Notes: generated from the letters alone by a model not told the origin. A stretch of 64,000 nucleotides of DNA from Bradyrhizobium sp. LHD-71 (GCF_031157255.1 NZ_JAVIFX010000017.1:62001-126000), one strand, 5' to 3'; shown: positions 18,700 through 27,109, counted from the first letter of the stretch. Translations and numbers: made by a program.

Positions 18700-19770
18700 G
18701 TGGACGAAACGAGCAAGACCGATCAGGCGAAATGGGCGCGATGGCGGGCGGTCGCCAATCTCTATCATGCCTTCTTCACGGGACTGATCCTGACTGTGGT
18801 GACACGACGCGGTGTGCCGGCCGCGGAGGAATTCGTCTTCCGTGTTTTCCGCCGCCAGCAGGAGGAACGCTTTCTCGCGGGCCTGGAGAAACTCGGCTTG
18901 AGCAAACTGCCGCCGGCGGTTGCCGCCGCGCAATATCACTATCTGTCCAATTGGATCGGCGGCGTGTTCGTCGAATACATGTACGAGAGTGACCGCAAGG
19001 CCTGGATCCGCTATCCGCCGCCGCGTTGGATCTGGCAGGGCACGGCGATCTGCGGCATCCCCATGGAGGTCTCGCGTGCCATGCTGCGGGGCTGGCACGC
19101 CAACAACGGCGTCGCGCTGCGCAACCTTAAGCTCGGCTTCGTCTGCACCAAGCAGACCGTGGACGTGCAGGATGGTCTAGAAGGCTACTACTACGAATAC
19201 GATCGCGATCTCGGCGTAGACGAGCGGCTGGTGTTTGCGCGCCATCTTGAAGCACCACCATTCGATCCCGCGCGTGCGCCGGCGCTGCCGGTCGACGCGT
19301 GGCCAAAGCCGCGGCTGGAGAAGGCTTATCGCAACTACGCGATGGAGTATGTGCGAAGCGCGGCGCCGGTCATGGTGCAATTGTTCGGCGCCGAGGATGC
19401 GGGCCATCTGTTGCACAGGACCGCAAAATTGATCGGTATGCAGTTCTTCCCCGAGACCGCAGCGGCATTTTCCGAAGCCGGTTCGTCGTCCTTCAAGGCG
19501 GTTGATTTTGCAGCGTTTCTGTCGGCGGTCCTGAGCGCACAGGATGACCGGTCGACGGCTGACGAGCAGCGCGGAGTGTTTGCCGTCACCCAGCACGGCT
19601 GGCGGCTGATGATCGACGTGGCCGACTACCATCCTGCCTGCGGGCAGGTTCTGACGGGCCTGTTCGAGGGGCTGGCAGCGGCTTCCGGTCGGAACATCGG
19701 CCTGGCTGCCCATGTTCCGGCAGTCGGACGTGCCTCAGACGCATTTGTATGGACCGTTCGCCAGCGCTAA
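18700..19770 (+). CDS. Conserved hypothetical protein, unrecognised family
   Basis: A 356-residue protein with no signal peptide. The first 250 residues have dense conserved-looking aromatic and charged patterns (WARWRAVANLYHAFFTG, YHYLSNWIGGVFVEYMYES, WIWQGTAICGIPMEVSRAM, RGWHANNGVALRNLKLGFV) that suggest an enzyme fold. The C-terminal 100 residues look helical. I cannot name a family. GTG 18700 is preferred, with a modest CGAGAG upstream; the frame is also open from GTG 18637. A GrlR-like gene starts 39 bases after its stop, so co-transcription is possible. Confidence 0.65.
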   Translation: MDETSKTDQAKWARWRAVANLYHAFFTGLILTVVTRRGVPAAEEFVFRVFRRQQEERFLAGLEKLGLSKLPPAVAAAQYHYLSNWIGGVFVEYMYESDRKAWIRYPPPRWIWQGTAICGIPMEVSRAMLRGWHANNGVALRNLKLGFVCTKQTVDVQDGLEGYYYEYDRDLGVDERLVFARHLEAPPFDPARAPALPVDAWPKPRLEKAYRNYAMEYVRSAAPVMVQLFGAEDAGHLLHRTAKLIGMQFFPETAAAFSEAGSSSFKAVDFAAFLSAVLSAQDDRSTADEQRGVFAVTQHGWRLMIDVADYHPACGQVLTGLFEGLAAASGRNIGLAAHVPAVGRASDAFVWTVRQR

Positions 19771-19809
19771 GGTTCACCTTGGGTGGACAGAGTTGGGCGA
19801 ACGGACCGT

Positions 19810-20139
19810 ATGGACAACGGCCTGTATTTCGTGCGCGTCGAGCCGGCCGGCGGGGGCAGGGCGGAGAACGGCGGCGTGCTGGTTCTGCGCGACGGCCGGA
19901 TCCTCGGCGGTGATGCGTTTTTTTACTATGTAGGCACCTACAGCGGCGCTGATGGACGCTGGACGGGCGAGTTTTCGACCCGGCAACACACCCGTAGCGA
20001 GCTTGCCAAGCCGGCTTTCGGGGCCAAGGAAGTCGCTGTTGCTTTCTCGGGCACGTATACGCAGGGGACAGCCGAGGTTGAGGCGACCTGCGACCACGGC
20101 GGCTATCGGCTCGCGCTGCGCAGGATTGCAGATGCCTGA
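19810..20139 (+). CDS. GrlR-like small beta-rich protein, paralogue 1
   Basis: A 109-residue protein beginning MDNGLYFVRVEPAGGG. The order NGLY, ENGGVLVLRDGRILGGDAFF, YYVGTYSGADGRWTGEF and VAVAFSGTY matches the GrlR family, named for a negative regulator of type III secretion in enteropathogenic E. coli that binds its partner GrlA. The same architecture recurs at 25537-25881 (NGLYTLHIEM, GGDSYFYYTGSYS). In soil bacteria these proteins occur without a secretion locus and their role is unknown. No GrlA-like gene is in the window. Confidence 0.75.
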   Translation: MDNGLYFVRVEPAGGGRAENGGVLVLRDGRILGGDAFFYYVGTYSGADGRWTGEFSTRQHTRSELAKPAFGAKEVAVAFSGTYTQGTAEVEATCDHGGYRLALRRIADA

Positions 20140-20238
20140 CGCCCATGCGCTGGCGGGGGTGCAGCACGTCTGCGCCTTGGGTTAGACAGCGTCGAAAGCA
20201 AGGCCCGTTGAGAGGCCGGGTCGGGTCAGCCGCAAGCG

Positions 20239-21651
20239 ATGTCACGAAGCGAAACGCGCGAAAAGCGCCCCGAGCAGGCTCCGGCCGATATGGATGGCCT
20301 GCCGTGGGAGCAGCGGCGGTGGGCTATCCTTGCCGTTGCCATGGCGGTGGCGATGAGTTCGCTCGACGGCTCGATTGCCAATGTCGCGCTGCCTACGATG
20401 GCCGCCGATCTCAAGGTCACGCCGGCGCAGATCGTCTGGGTCGTCAACGCGGTGCAGATTGCCATGGTGGCGACGCTCCTGCCGCTCGCCGCGCTCGGCG
20501 AGATCGTCGGCCACCAACGCATCTACTATGGCGGCTTGATTCTGTTTGGCATCGGCGCAGTCGGCTGCGCTTTCGCCCACTCGTTCGAGATGCTGGTGTT
20601 CGCGCGGCTGATCCAGGGGCTCGGCTCGAGCGGCATGATGAGCGTCAACTCGGCGTTGATCCGCTTCATCTGGCCGAGGCGGATCCTCGGGCGAGGCGTC
20701 GGCGTCAATGCGATGGTCGTGTCGACTGGCATCACCATGGGGCCGACCGTCGCCTCCATCATTCTGTCGGTCGCGCCATGGCCATGGCTGTTTGCGGTCA
20801 ACATCCCGTTCGTGGTGGTCGCACTCATTCTGTCGGTCCGCGTGCTGCCGCGGATGCCGCGCGCACCGCATAAGTTCGATTTCCTCGGCGCAGTGCTCGC
20901 TGCGGGCTGCATGGGTCTGTTGGTTTTCGCGCTCGGTAGCGCTGCACGCGATCAGTCGTTGCTCGCCACCGCTGGTGAGTTGGCCGTGTCGGCAATCTGC
21001 GGCGTGTTGCTGATCCGCAGGCAGAAGGATCATCCGGCCCCGATGATCCCTGTGGATCTGTTCAAGATTCCGATGTTCGCGTTGTCGGTGATGACGGCGA
21101 TCTGCTCATTCGCGACGCAAGGGCTTGCCTTCGTCTCGCTGCCGTTTCTCCTGATCGGATCGCTCGGCCGTTCGCAGGTGGAGACCGGATTCCTCATCAC
21201 CCCCTGGCCAGTGGTCGTTGCGATCATGGCGCCGATCGCCGGCTTCCTGTCCGATCGCTATCGCGTCGGCCTGCTCGGCGGCATCGGCCTCGCGATCCTG
21301 AGCTGCGGCATGGCGATGCTCGCGACCATGCCGACCGATGCCAACGTGTTCGACATTGGTTGGCGCATGGCGCTGTGCGGATGCGGATTCGGCTTCTTCC
21401 AGTCGCCCAACATGAAGGCGCTTCTGCTTTCGGCGCCAGCGTCGCGCGCGGGTGGGGCGAGCGGCATGGTAGCGACCGCGCGGCTGAGCGGGCAGACGAT
21501 CGGAGCTGCGCTTGCGGCTTTCTGCTTCAGTGTTGGTAATGGCAAAGGCCCGGTTCTCGCTCTCTCGATCGGCGTTGCATTCGCCGCGGTCGGCAGCGCG
21601 GCAAGCTTCCTGCGGCTGCGCTACAGCAAGGATGGGCCCATCGTGATCTGA
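20239..21651 (+). CDS. MFS transporter, DHA2 (EmrB/QacA-like) family
   Basis: A 470-residue integral membrane protein with about 14 predicted segments. SSLDGSIANVALPTMAADL is the first-helix signature of DHA2 exporters (motif D1, LDxTxVNVALP-like), and GSSGMMSVNSALIRFIWP lies in helix 4. Such transporters expel drugs or metabolites by proton antiport. The loop 2-3 motif here reads GEIVGHQRIYYGG, a weak version of motif A. It runs in the same direction as the GrlR-like gene but after a 99-base gap. Confidence 0.88.
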   Translation: MSRSETREKRPEQAPADMDGLPWEQRRWAILAVAMAVAMSSLDGSIANVALPTMAADLKVTPAQIVWVVNAVQIAMVATLLPLAALGEIVGHQRIYYGGLILFGIGAVGCAFAHSFEMLVFARLIQGLGSSGMMSVNSALIRFIWPRRILGRGVGVNAMVVSTGITMGPTVASIILSVAPWPWLFAVNIPFVVVALILSVRVLPRMPRAPHKFDFLGAVLAAGCMGLLVFALGSAARDQSLLATAGELAVSAICGVLLIRRQKDHPAPMIPVDLFKIPMFALSVMTAICSFATQGLAFVSLPFLLIGSLGRSQVETGFLITPWPVVVAIMAPIAGFLSDRYRVGLLGGIGLAILSCGMAMLATMPTDANVFDIGWRMALCGCGFGFFQSPNMKALLLSAPASRAGGASGMVATARLSGQTIGAALAAFCFSVGNGKGPVLALSIGVAFAAVGSAASFLRLRYSKDGPIVI

Positions 21652-21847
21652 TCAAATATCTCCTCAATTTCCGCGGGAGCGGATACGCTCCGAGCGCCGA
21701 GGCCACCAGCGGAACTATTTGGGGTTGAGCGACGGCGGCAAGCTGGCCCTGTCGCATCATTTGGGTGAAAAAATTGTCCACAGGCTTCCTGGGCTGTTGG
21801 CCACGGCCGAAATGGGTCTAAAATCGGCACCTTAAGTGGGGGAGACG

Positions 21848-23080
21848 ATGACGGGACCGCTCATCTCGAAACGCTTGGTATTCCATTTCGGTGGCTACCA
21901 TCCCGACATGCCGCCAGAAATCTCGCATCGACGGTTCGCGCGGGAGTTGAGCCGATTTGAGAAGACCTGGTCGGCGAAAGCATCCGTGTCACCAGCCATC
22001 ATCGACGCTGACAAGGCGATATGGGATGTGACGACGACAGGCCCCAATTGGCGTGTCGACTCGCGCCACTGTCTGGCGCGTTGGGATGACCTCGTTGAAA
22101 CGTTCGCTCGTCAGCCTCAGTGGCGACGGATTCCGCTCGGCCAGCTCGCGTTTCTTGATTTTGCTATGACCGGCACGCTCTGGCGCTACTTTCGCGCCAA
22201 CTGGCGTTATGCGCTTTTCTTCCTCTACCCATTTCTGATTTTCGACGCCTTTGTTGTGGCCGCCTGGTTCGCGGGTGGATTTTTCGCGAGAGCGACCGAC
22301 GCCCTGCCGATCGGGATAGCCGCCGGGCTTCTGATCTTCGTCGCATTGATGCGAGGGCCGGGGCGATGGTTCAAGCTTGGCACGCTGTTCGACGATTGGA
22401 TATTTTCCCGCGCGTACATCAGGGAGAAAGATTCGATCCTGGAACGAAGGCTCGATACCTTCGCCAGCCAGATCGTTGCCGCAGTGCGTCGCTCGGACTG
22501 CGATGAGATCGTTGTTATCGGCCACAGCCTTGGAGCCGTGCTTGCTGTTGACGTCTTGGACCGTGCACTGAAGCTGGGCGCGGCGCCGGGCAAGGGCACC
22601 GCCAAAGTGACCTTCGTGTCGATCGGTTCGTCCATTCTCAAGATAGGGCTGCATCCGCGGGCGGCTCGCTTCCGCGCGGCGCTGGAGCATGTTGCCATGA
22701 CTCCCGGCCTATTCTGGGGCGAATATCAGGCGCGAACAGACGTGATGAATTTCTACAAGACCGATCCGATGCGCGAGATGGGGTTGAAGAGCAATGGCGG
22801 GCCGGTCGTGCGCCTCGTCAAGCTTAGGGAAATGCTCGAGCCGGCAACCTACCGGCGCATCCAGCATAACTTCTACAGGGTGCATTGCCAGTTTGTCAGC
22901 GGCAACGATCGGCGCAACGCTTACGACTATTTCATGCTGTTGTGCGGGCCGCTCTCGATAGAGCGCCAGATCAACCTTCCAAACGGCGCGGCTTCATCGA
23001 TTGACGCAAACGGCGCGTTGTTCGCAGCGCCCTCGTATGAGGACCGCGCGCCTGAACCGGCATTTGCGGTTCAGCAATGA
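21848..23080 (+). CDS. Membrane-anchored alpha/beta-hydrolase-like protein with GHSLG nucleophile elbow
   Basis: A 410-residue protein. Residues 1-115 are soluble (LVFHFGGYHPDMPPEISHRR). Two hydrophobic segments follow (YALFFLYPFLIFDAFVVAAWF and ALPIGIAAGLLIFVALM). Residues 200-300 carry EIVVIGHSLGAVLAVDVLDRAL, the GxSxG nucleophile elbow of lipase-like hydrolases. A GYHPDMPPE motif near the N-terminus may be part of the active-site region. ATG 21848 has GGGGGAGA just before it and is preferred over GTG 21836. Its end overlaps the next start by ATGA, so the two genes are translationally coupled. Substrate unknown; a lipid is a reasonable guess. Confidence 0.7.
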   Translation: MTGPLISKRLVFHFGGYHPDMPPEISHRRFARELSRFEKTWSAKASVSPAIIDADKAIWDVTTTGPNWRVDSRHCLARWDDLVETFARQPQWRRIPLGQLAFLDFAMTGTLWRYFRANWRYALFFLYPFLIFDAFVVAAWFAGGFFARATDALPIGIAAGLLIFVALMRGPGRWFKLGTLFDDWIFSRAYIREKDSILERRLDTFASQIVAAVRRSDCDEIVVIGHSLGAVLAVDVLDRALKLGAAPGKGTAKVTFVSIGSSILKIGLHPRAARFRAALEHVAMTPGLFWGEYQARTDVMNFYKTDPMREMGLKSNGGPVVRLVKLREMLEPATYRRIQHNFYRVHCQFVSGNDRRNAYDYFMLLCGPLSIERQINLPNGAASSIDANGALFAAPSYEDRAPEPAFAVQQ

Positions 23081-23661
23081 CCCCGCTGCTTGCGAAATCC
23101 ATCTTCGTGTTGCTCGCGGTCGGCTGGTTCATCATCCGCTTTCCCTACGCACGCCGCTCGCGCAGCATGCGCGTTGTTCGCAGCGCCCGCGGCGCCCGCG
23201 AGATCGCGCTGCTGCTCACATCGCTCACTGGCCTAGGTATTCTGCCCTTCGTCTACATCGCGACAGGGTTTCCTCGCTTTGCCGCCTATCCCTTTGGGCC
23301 GGCGCAAGCCTGGATCGGTCTTTTCGTGGCCCTGGCGTCGCTTGCGATGTTTCGGCTGACCCACCGCGCGCTCGGACGCAACTGGTCCGTCAGCCTTGAT
23401 GTGCGCGAAAACCACGAACTCGTCACAGATGGCATTTATCGTCATCTGCGACACCCGATGTATACCGGCTTCTGGCTTTGGGCCATCGCGCAAGCGTTGC
23501 TGCTGCCCAACTGGATCGCCGGTTTCGCCGGGCTTGTCGGGTTCGGCATCCTGTTTTTTGGTCGAATCACTAAGGAAGAGGAAATGATGCTGGAAAGCTT
23601 CGGCGACACCTACCACGAGTACATGTCCCGAACTTATCGCATTGTTCCGGGGGTGTTTTGA
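23077..23661 (+). CDS. Isoprenylcysteine carboxyl methyltransferase-like membrane methyltransferase
   Basis: A 194-residue protein with four or five membrane spans. The C-terminal half has LVTDGIYRHLRHPMYTGFW, the RHPxYxG motif, and FGRITKEEEMMLESFGDTY with HEYMSRTYR, matching the ICMT/PEMT-type SAM-binding tail. Bacterial members methylate lipids or small acids; true prenylated substrates are not expected. ATG 23077 overlaps the hydrolase stop codon (ATGA), implying the pair is made together. Confidence 0.82.
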   Translation: MTPLLAKSIFVLLAVGWFIIRFPYARRSRSMRVVRSARGAREIALLLTSLTGLGILPFVYIATGFPRFAAYPFGPAQAWIGLFVALASLAMFRLTHRALGRNWSVSLDVRENHELVTDGIYRHLRHPMYTGFWLWAIAQALLLPNWIAGFAGLVGFGILFFGRITKEEEMMLESFGDTYHEYMSRTYRIVPGVF

Positions 23662-23843
23662 CGCGCGAGGGCGTTTTGGTCGGCCGCTAATGCGTCATTT
23701 GCGCCACACTTCGCGAAAACGATGAAGCTGTCCCGGGTGCCAAGTGTGCTTATGATTGTTTGGTAACTACCGGTAGCATATCTTGGCGATTGGGGCAGGA
23801 ATCAAGTGCTCTGGGTCCAGCAACTGATACAAGGAGATTGCTT

Positions 23844-24056
23844 GTGCTTAAGGTTCTGATGACAACAACTGCATCGCTCGTCATAGCAGGTGCCGCCGTG
23901 GGTACCGCCGCTGCTGCTGACCTGCCGCGTGCACAGCCGGTGTACGAGCAAGCCCCAGTCGGCAAAATGCCGATCGGCAAGACTCCAATCGGCAAGACCC
24001 CGGTTGGCAAGGCGCCAGTCGGCAAGGCTCCTGAGCCGCTCGTTCGCAGAGGCTAA
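23844..24056 (+). CDS. Small secreted protein with tandem PxGKx pentapeptide repeats
   Basis: A 70-residue protein starting at GTG 23844, with AAGGAG at 23831-23836 as ribosome-binding site. A signal peptide (VLMTTTASLVIAGAAVGTAAAA) is followed by five near-identical pentapeptides, PVGKM, PIGKT, PIGKT, PVGKA and PVGKA, encoded by a 15-base tandem repeat between about 23957 and 24031. The mature peptide would be about 45 residues, basic and disordered. No family is recognised; the repeat number is likely to vary between strains. Confidence 0.65.
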   Translation: MLKVLMTTTASLVIAGAAVGTAAAADLPRAQPVYEQAPVGKMPIGKTPIGKTPVGKAPVGKAPEPLVRRG

Positions 24057-24074
24057 TTCGTCCCTGCATTGGTG

Positions 24075-24091
24075 GGGGGCGGTGCGCCCCC
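24075..24091 (+). terminator. GC-rich hairpin after the repeat-protein gene
   Basis: GGGGGCG at 24075-24081 pairs with CGCCCCC at 24085-24091 around a GTG loop, 18 bases after the stop codon at 24056. There is no T run after it, so it may only stabilise the 3' end. Confidence 0.35.
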
Positions 24092-24114
24092 TCCATCCCT
24101 TATACGAGAGGATT

Positions 24115-24150
24115 TCTGCCCCGCACTCTTCCAAGAGTGCTTCGGGCAGA
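24115..24150. terminator. Long stem-loop between the repeat protein and the next gene
   Basis: TCTGCCC at 24115-24121 and GCACTCTT at 24123-24130 pair with AAGAGTGC at 24133-24140 and GGGCAGA at 24144-24150, giving 15 bp interrupted by a small internal loop. TTTTG follows at 24154-24158. It could end the upstream transcript or form part of the leader of the gene at 24195. Confidence 0.45.
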
Positions 24151-24194
24151 GGATTTTGCGTTGACTGGTTAACGGATCGCGATTGGGGGTAACC

Positions 24195-24857
24195 GTGCGG
24201 GAAACTCTGGGGAAGAGGAGTCGCTTCGGTGTCGTGGCAATCCTTTGCGGGCTTTCGATCTCGGTAGGGATCGACGTTCAAGAGAGCCATGCGCAGCAGC
24301 TGACGGCACGCACGGAAACCGAGAAGTCGACGCAAGGTGTGAACCTCGCGTCAACCACCCCTGCAACCAGACCGGCTCGTAAGCCATCATCGGCGCAGTA
24401 TCCGTACTATGTCGATTTCCGGTCACGGACGGCGGCTTCGTACGGCCACGCCTTCGTCTGGTATGGACGGACGAGTGAGCGAAAGGTTGAAGTTGCCGGC
24501 CTGCATCCGGCGGGGGAGAGCGCGGTGCCTTACGTTATCGGGCACGTGTTGCCGGTTCTGTCTGAAACCGGCGCCAGTTACGGCGACCTGGATGAACAGT
24601 ATCTCACCGCCAACTATCGGGTCTATCTGACCAAGGCCGACGGCGAGAGAGTCTTTGCCTACATCAAAGAGCTGCAGAAAAGTTCGCCCGTGTGGAACGC
24701 CATGACATTCAACTGCACGGCGTTCATTGGACGAATCGCCAGCTATATGGGCTTGAAGACCCCGTATACGCACCTGCTGGTTCCGGAAGACTGGGTCAAT
24801 AATCTTCGGGAAATCAATGGTGGCCGCAACACGGTGCAACTGCCACCTGAGCGATAA
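24195..24857 (+). CDS. Secreted protein with conserved His and Cys motifs, unknown function
   Basis: A 220-residue exported protein with a signal peptide ending near VQESHAQQ. After a 35-residue low-complexity stretch the domain reads ASYGHAFVWYGRTS, YVIGHVLPVLSETGASYGD, FNCTAFIGRIASYMGL and LVPEDWVNNLREINGG. A His (GHAF) and a later Cys (NCTAF) in such settings are typical of cysteine-peptidase-like or DUF4105-like folds, but I cannot assign catalysis. GTG 24195 follows TTGGGGGT and is preferred to TTG 24183. The upstream stem-loop at 24115-24150 lies between it and the previous gene. Confidence 0.65.
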   Translation: MRETLGKRSRFGVVAILCGLSISVGIDVQESHAQQLTARTETEKSTQGVNLASTTPATRPARKPSSAQYPYYVDFRSRTAASYGHAFVWYGRTSERKVEVAGLHPAGESAVPYVIGHVLPVLSETGASYGDLDEQYLTANYRVYLTKADGERVFAYIKELQKSSPVWNAMTFNCTAFIGRIASYMGLKTPYTHLLVPEDWVNNLREINGGRNTVQLPPER

Positions 24858-24870
24858 CGCTCTAGCGATA

Positions 24871-24915
24871 ACACTCCAGAGTGTGGTGAGATTTGGTTGG
24901 CAGCATCACTGCCAA
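24871..24915. terminator. Two consecutive hairpins downstream of the secreted protein gene
   Basis: ACACTC/GAGTGT (24871-24876 with 24879-24884) and TTGGCAG/CTGCCAA (24897-24903 with 24909-24915) are both perfect stems, starting 13 bases after the stop at 24857. No T run follows. They could act as an RNA-stabilising or transcript-ending structure. Confidence 0.35.
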
Positions 24916-25059
24916 CGTCTCGATGTCGTCCCCATAGCCATTCGAAGAACGGCGTCGCTTCGCTCGCCGCTCGCCTATGGCAAAGCAGAGCGGCCAATGA
25001 TCACAGTGTTTATTGTCGACTGCTGCGTCGGCTACTGACGTAGTCGCAGGACCAAAAAC

Positions 25060-25344
25060 CTAGGCGCGGCGGATCGCCCGCGAGGGCTTGCGCTCGACGA
25101 CGACAGCGCGCTGGTTGCCTGACGGAATCGATACCACGCGGCCGGTGCGGGCGGCCTTGCGAGCCTCCTTGAGGATCGTCGCGAGCACGGCGTCGACTGG
25201 CGTGCCGGTCAAATCGGAAGCGAATTCCGCCTGTTGCTGGACATCATCGGTAACGCCCTGAGCTGCGAAAATGGCTTCCGCAAGCGTCGGGGGCTCGACG
25301 CGCACGCGCCGCGTGCCCTGCTTGGTTTTCCATTCCACGCTCAT
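25060..25344 (-). CDS. Hypothetical protein, 94 residues
   Basis: Starts at ATG 25344 with AAAGGTCAGG just upstream. The sequence (VEWKTKQGTRRVRVEPPTL, GTPVDAVLATILKEARKAAR) is soluble, with a basic C-terminus ending ERKPSRAIRRA. No signal peptide or family is recognised. A role as a small nucleic-acid-associated protein is possible from charge alone, but unproven. It is divergent from the GrlR-like gene at 25537. Confidence 0.55.
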   Translation of the reverse strand: MSVEWKTKQGTRRVRVEPPTLAEAIFAAQGVTDDVQQQAEFASDLTGTPVDAVLATILKEARKAARTGRVVSIPSGNQRAVVVERKPSRAIRRA

Positions 25345-25536
25345 CGCCTGACCTTTCGAAGATTCTCTGCGCCGCATTTAGGCTAAGTTTTTCGCCGTAC
25401 AATGAACAAAGTGACGCATCAACGCTGCCATGCGTTATATCGGACGATCATCGGCCCGTTCGGTACGATTGTTGGTCTCGATAAGCACGATTGATGCCAT
25501 TTCGTGCATCTTTTCGCACCACTATTGAACGAATTG

Positions 25537-25881
25537 ATGAAGAACGGGCTCTACACGCTTCATATCGAGATGCTGGATGGCGTCGCAGGCCGCAACGGGG
25601 GCGTCATGGTCCTGCATGACGGCACCATCCGCGGGGGCGATTCGTATTTCTATTACACCGGGTCGTACAGCTTTGCGGATGGCAGGTGGAAAGGCGAGCT
25701 GATCAGCAACGAGCACACGCCGACGACGGCAGGCAAGTATCCGGTGTTCGGCGGCCGCGAGGTCGGGATTGGCTTTTCCGGTACCTACAGCGACGAGGGC
25801 GCCGAGGCGCTCGCGACCGCGCTCTCTGGCAAACGCAGCATTCGCTTTCGTGCGGTGATGCGGAAGCTCGTGGAGGCCTGA
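25537..25881 (+). CDS. GrlR-like small beta-rich protein, paralogue 2
   Basis: A 114-residue homologue of the protein at 19810: MKNGLYTLHIEMLDGV, NGGVMVLHDGTIRGGDSYFYY, TGSYSFADGRWKGELISNEHTP and VGIGFSGTYSDEGAEALA align segment by segment. Like its paralogue it has the GrlR layout without any secretion genes around it. ATG 25537 matches the paralogue's start, so the in-frame ATG at 25504 is unlikely. An MgtC-like gene begins 61 bases downstream. Confidence 0.75.
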   Translation: MKNGLYTLHIEMLDGVAGRNGGVMVLHDGTIRGGDSYFYYTGSYSFADGRWKGELISNEHTPTTAGKYPVFGGREVGIGFSGTYSDEGAEALATALSGKRSIRFRAVMRKLVEA

Positions 25882-25942
25882 AAGGCCGCGGGAGGAACTT
25901 TTCGGGCTTGGACAGCGTTCGTGAGCCGCTGAAGGAATTCCC

Positions 25943-26404
25943 ATGCAATCGCTCCTCGACATGCCGGACAGTTTTCGCGTGCTGCCGCATTTCGTGGCGC
26001 TGGCGGTCGCTTATCTGCTGGCGTTGCCAATCGGCTGGAATCGCGAGAAGGAGGAGCGCAGCGCAGGGTTGCGCACATTTCCCCTGGTGGCGATTGCAAC
26101 CTGTGGCATCGTGCAGGCGACCGAGCATATGTTGCAAGGCCATCCCGAGGGGACCGCGCGCATCATCGAGGGCTTGATGACCGGCATGGGCTTTATCGGC
26201 GGCGGTGCGATCCTCAAGAATGAGAACACTGTGCATGGCACGGCGACGGCGGCGAGCCTGTGGGCTACCGGCGCGACTGGTGTGGCGGTCGGACTGGGCG
26301 CCTACGACGTCGCAGTGATGATCTCGCTGTTCATCTTTCTCACGCTGTGGCTGCTTGCGCCGTTCAAGCAGGAGCCGAAGACCCCCAAGGATGGGAAGAA
26401 GTAG
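25943..26404 (+). CDS. MgtC/SapB family membrane protein
   Basis: A 153-residue inner-membrane protein with the MgtC signature: LALPIGWNREKEERSAGLRT with conserved arginines, FPLVAIATCG, and MGFIGGGAILKNENTVHGTA with TAASLWATGATGVAVGLG. MgtC proteins modulate the F-ATPase and help survival at low magnesium or in acid. It is shorter than Salmonella MgtC because the C-terminal cytoplasmic domain is absent, as in SapB-type members. It lies close behind the second GrlR-like gene. Confidence 0.88.
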   Translation: MQSLLDMPDSFRVLPHFVALAVAYLLALPIGWNREKEERSAGLRTFPLVAIATCGIVQATEHMLQGHPEGTARIIEGLMTGMGFIGGGAILKNENTVHGTATAASLWATGATGVAVGLGAYDVAVMISLFIFLTLWLLAPFKQEPKTPKDGKK

Positions 26405-26517
26405 CGGCGAAATTTTCGCCGCCGTCACGTTCTGCTCGCGCCCTTGTTATCGGTATCCGGCTGGCGATCATTCCCATCAGACGTAACTCACACGGCGACC
26501 CACCGGGAGTGTACGTC

Positions 26518-26766
26518 ATGAAGGATTTTATTCAGAGCCTGCCAGTCGTTGCAGTTGCTGCGACCATGCTCACCGCGACGCCGGGCCGCGCCGAGGTCGA
26601 GTATCCGTGGTGTGCGATCACCTCGATCGGCCAGTCGGGCATGCCCGCGTGCCTCTACTCGACGCTCGAACAGTGCCGGGCCTTCATCGGCGGACAGGCG
26701 GGCTTCTGCCAACCGAACGCGCGCCTTGTCGCCGCGCCTCGTACCGTAAAGCGCGGCGCCCGGTAG
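26518..26766 (+). CDS. DUF3551-type small secreted protein
   Basis: An 82-residue protein with a signal peptide ending at GRAEV, then EYPWCAITSIGQSGMPACLY and TLEQCRAFIGGQAGFCQPN. The pattern of a YPWC start, ...CxY...QC and ...G...C is the DUF3551 layout, a family expanded in Bradyrhizobium and relatives and of unknown function. The four cysteines probably make two disulfides. GGGAG at 26505-26509 is its ribosome-binding site. Helpful as a lineage marker. Confidence 0.82.
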   Translation: MKDFIQSLPVVAVAATMLTATPGRAEVEYPWCAITSIGQSGMPACLYSTLEQCRAFIGGQAGFCQPNARLVAAPRTVKRGAR

Positions 26767-26794
26767 CTGACCTGTCTGGAGCGGAACGTGTGCT

Positions 26795-27031
26795 TTAACC
26801 TTCAGCGTCGTCGGGGCTTTGCGATCGCGGGAGTTCTTCGAACTCGTAGCGGTCGCGAATGTAAAAGTTGAAGAATTCTCCCTTCGACGGAGCCATTGCG
26901 AATTGCCGATATACTTGCGGCCAGACGTCGAAATAGACATAGCGCCGTCCCGTCACGAAGGTCACCTCTAGCGTGCGGCCGGAGGGACGGTACTCGATAC
27001 GCCGAATGGCGCTTGAGTCGACGGACGGCAT
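26795..27031 (-). CDS. KTSC domain protein
   Basis: A 78-residue protein: VDSSAIRRIEYRPSGRTLEV, then FVTGRRYVYFDVWPQVYRQF and APSKGEFFNFYIRDRYEF. This is the KTSC domain, a short fold also found attached to lysyl-tRNA synthetases, here without its name-giving cysteine (SKGEF instead of SKGxxxxxxI..). AGAGG lies 8 bases before ATG 27031. Role unknown; it is divergent from the NUDIX gene. Confidence 0.82.
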   Translation of the reverse strand: MPSVDSSAIRRIEYRPSGRTLEVTFVTGRRYVYFDVWPQVYRQFAMAPSKGEFFNFYIRDRYEFEELPRSQSPDDAEG

Positions 27032-27109
27032 GGGCGAGCCTCTCGCGTGTCGTCCATTTAACGCCTCCGGGACGCCAAGGGTCCCTGCACAGCGAAACGA
27101 GAGATCTCG

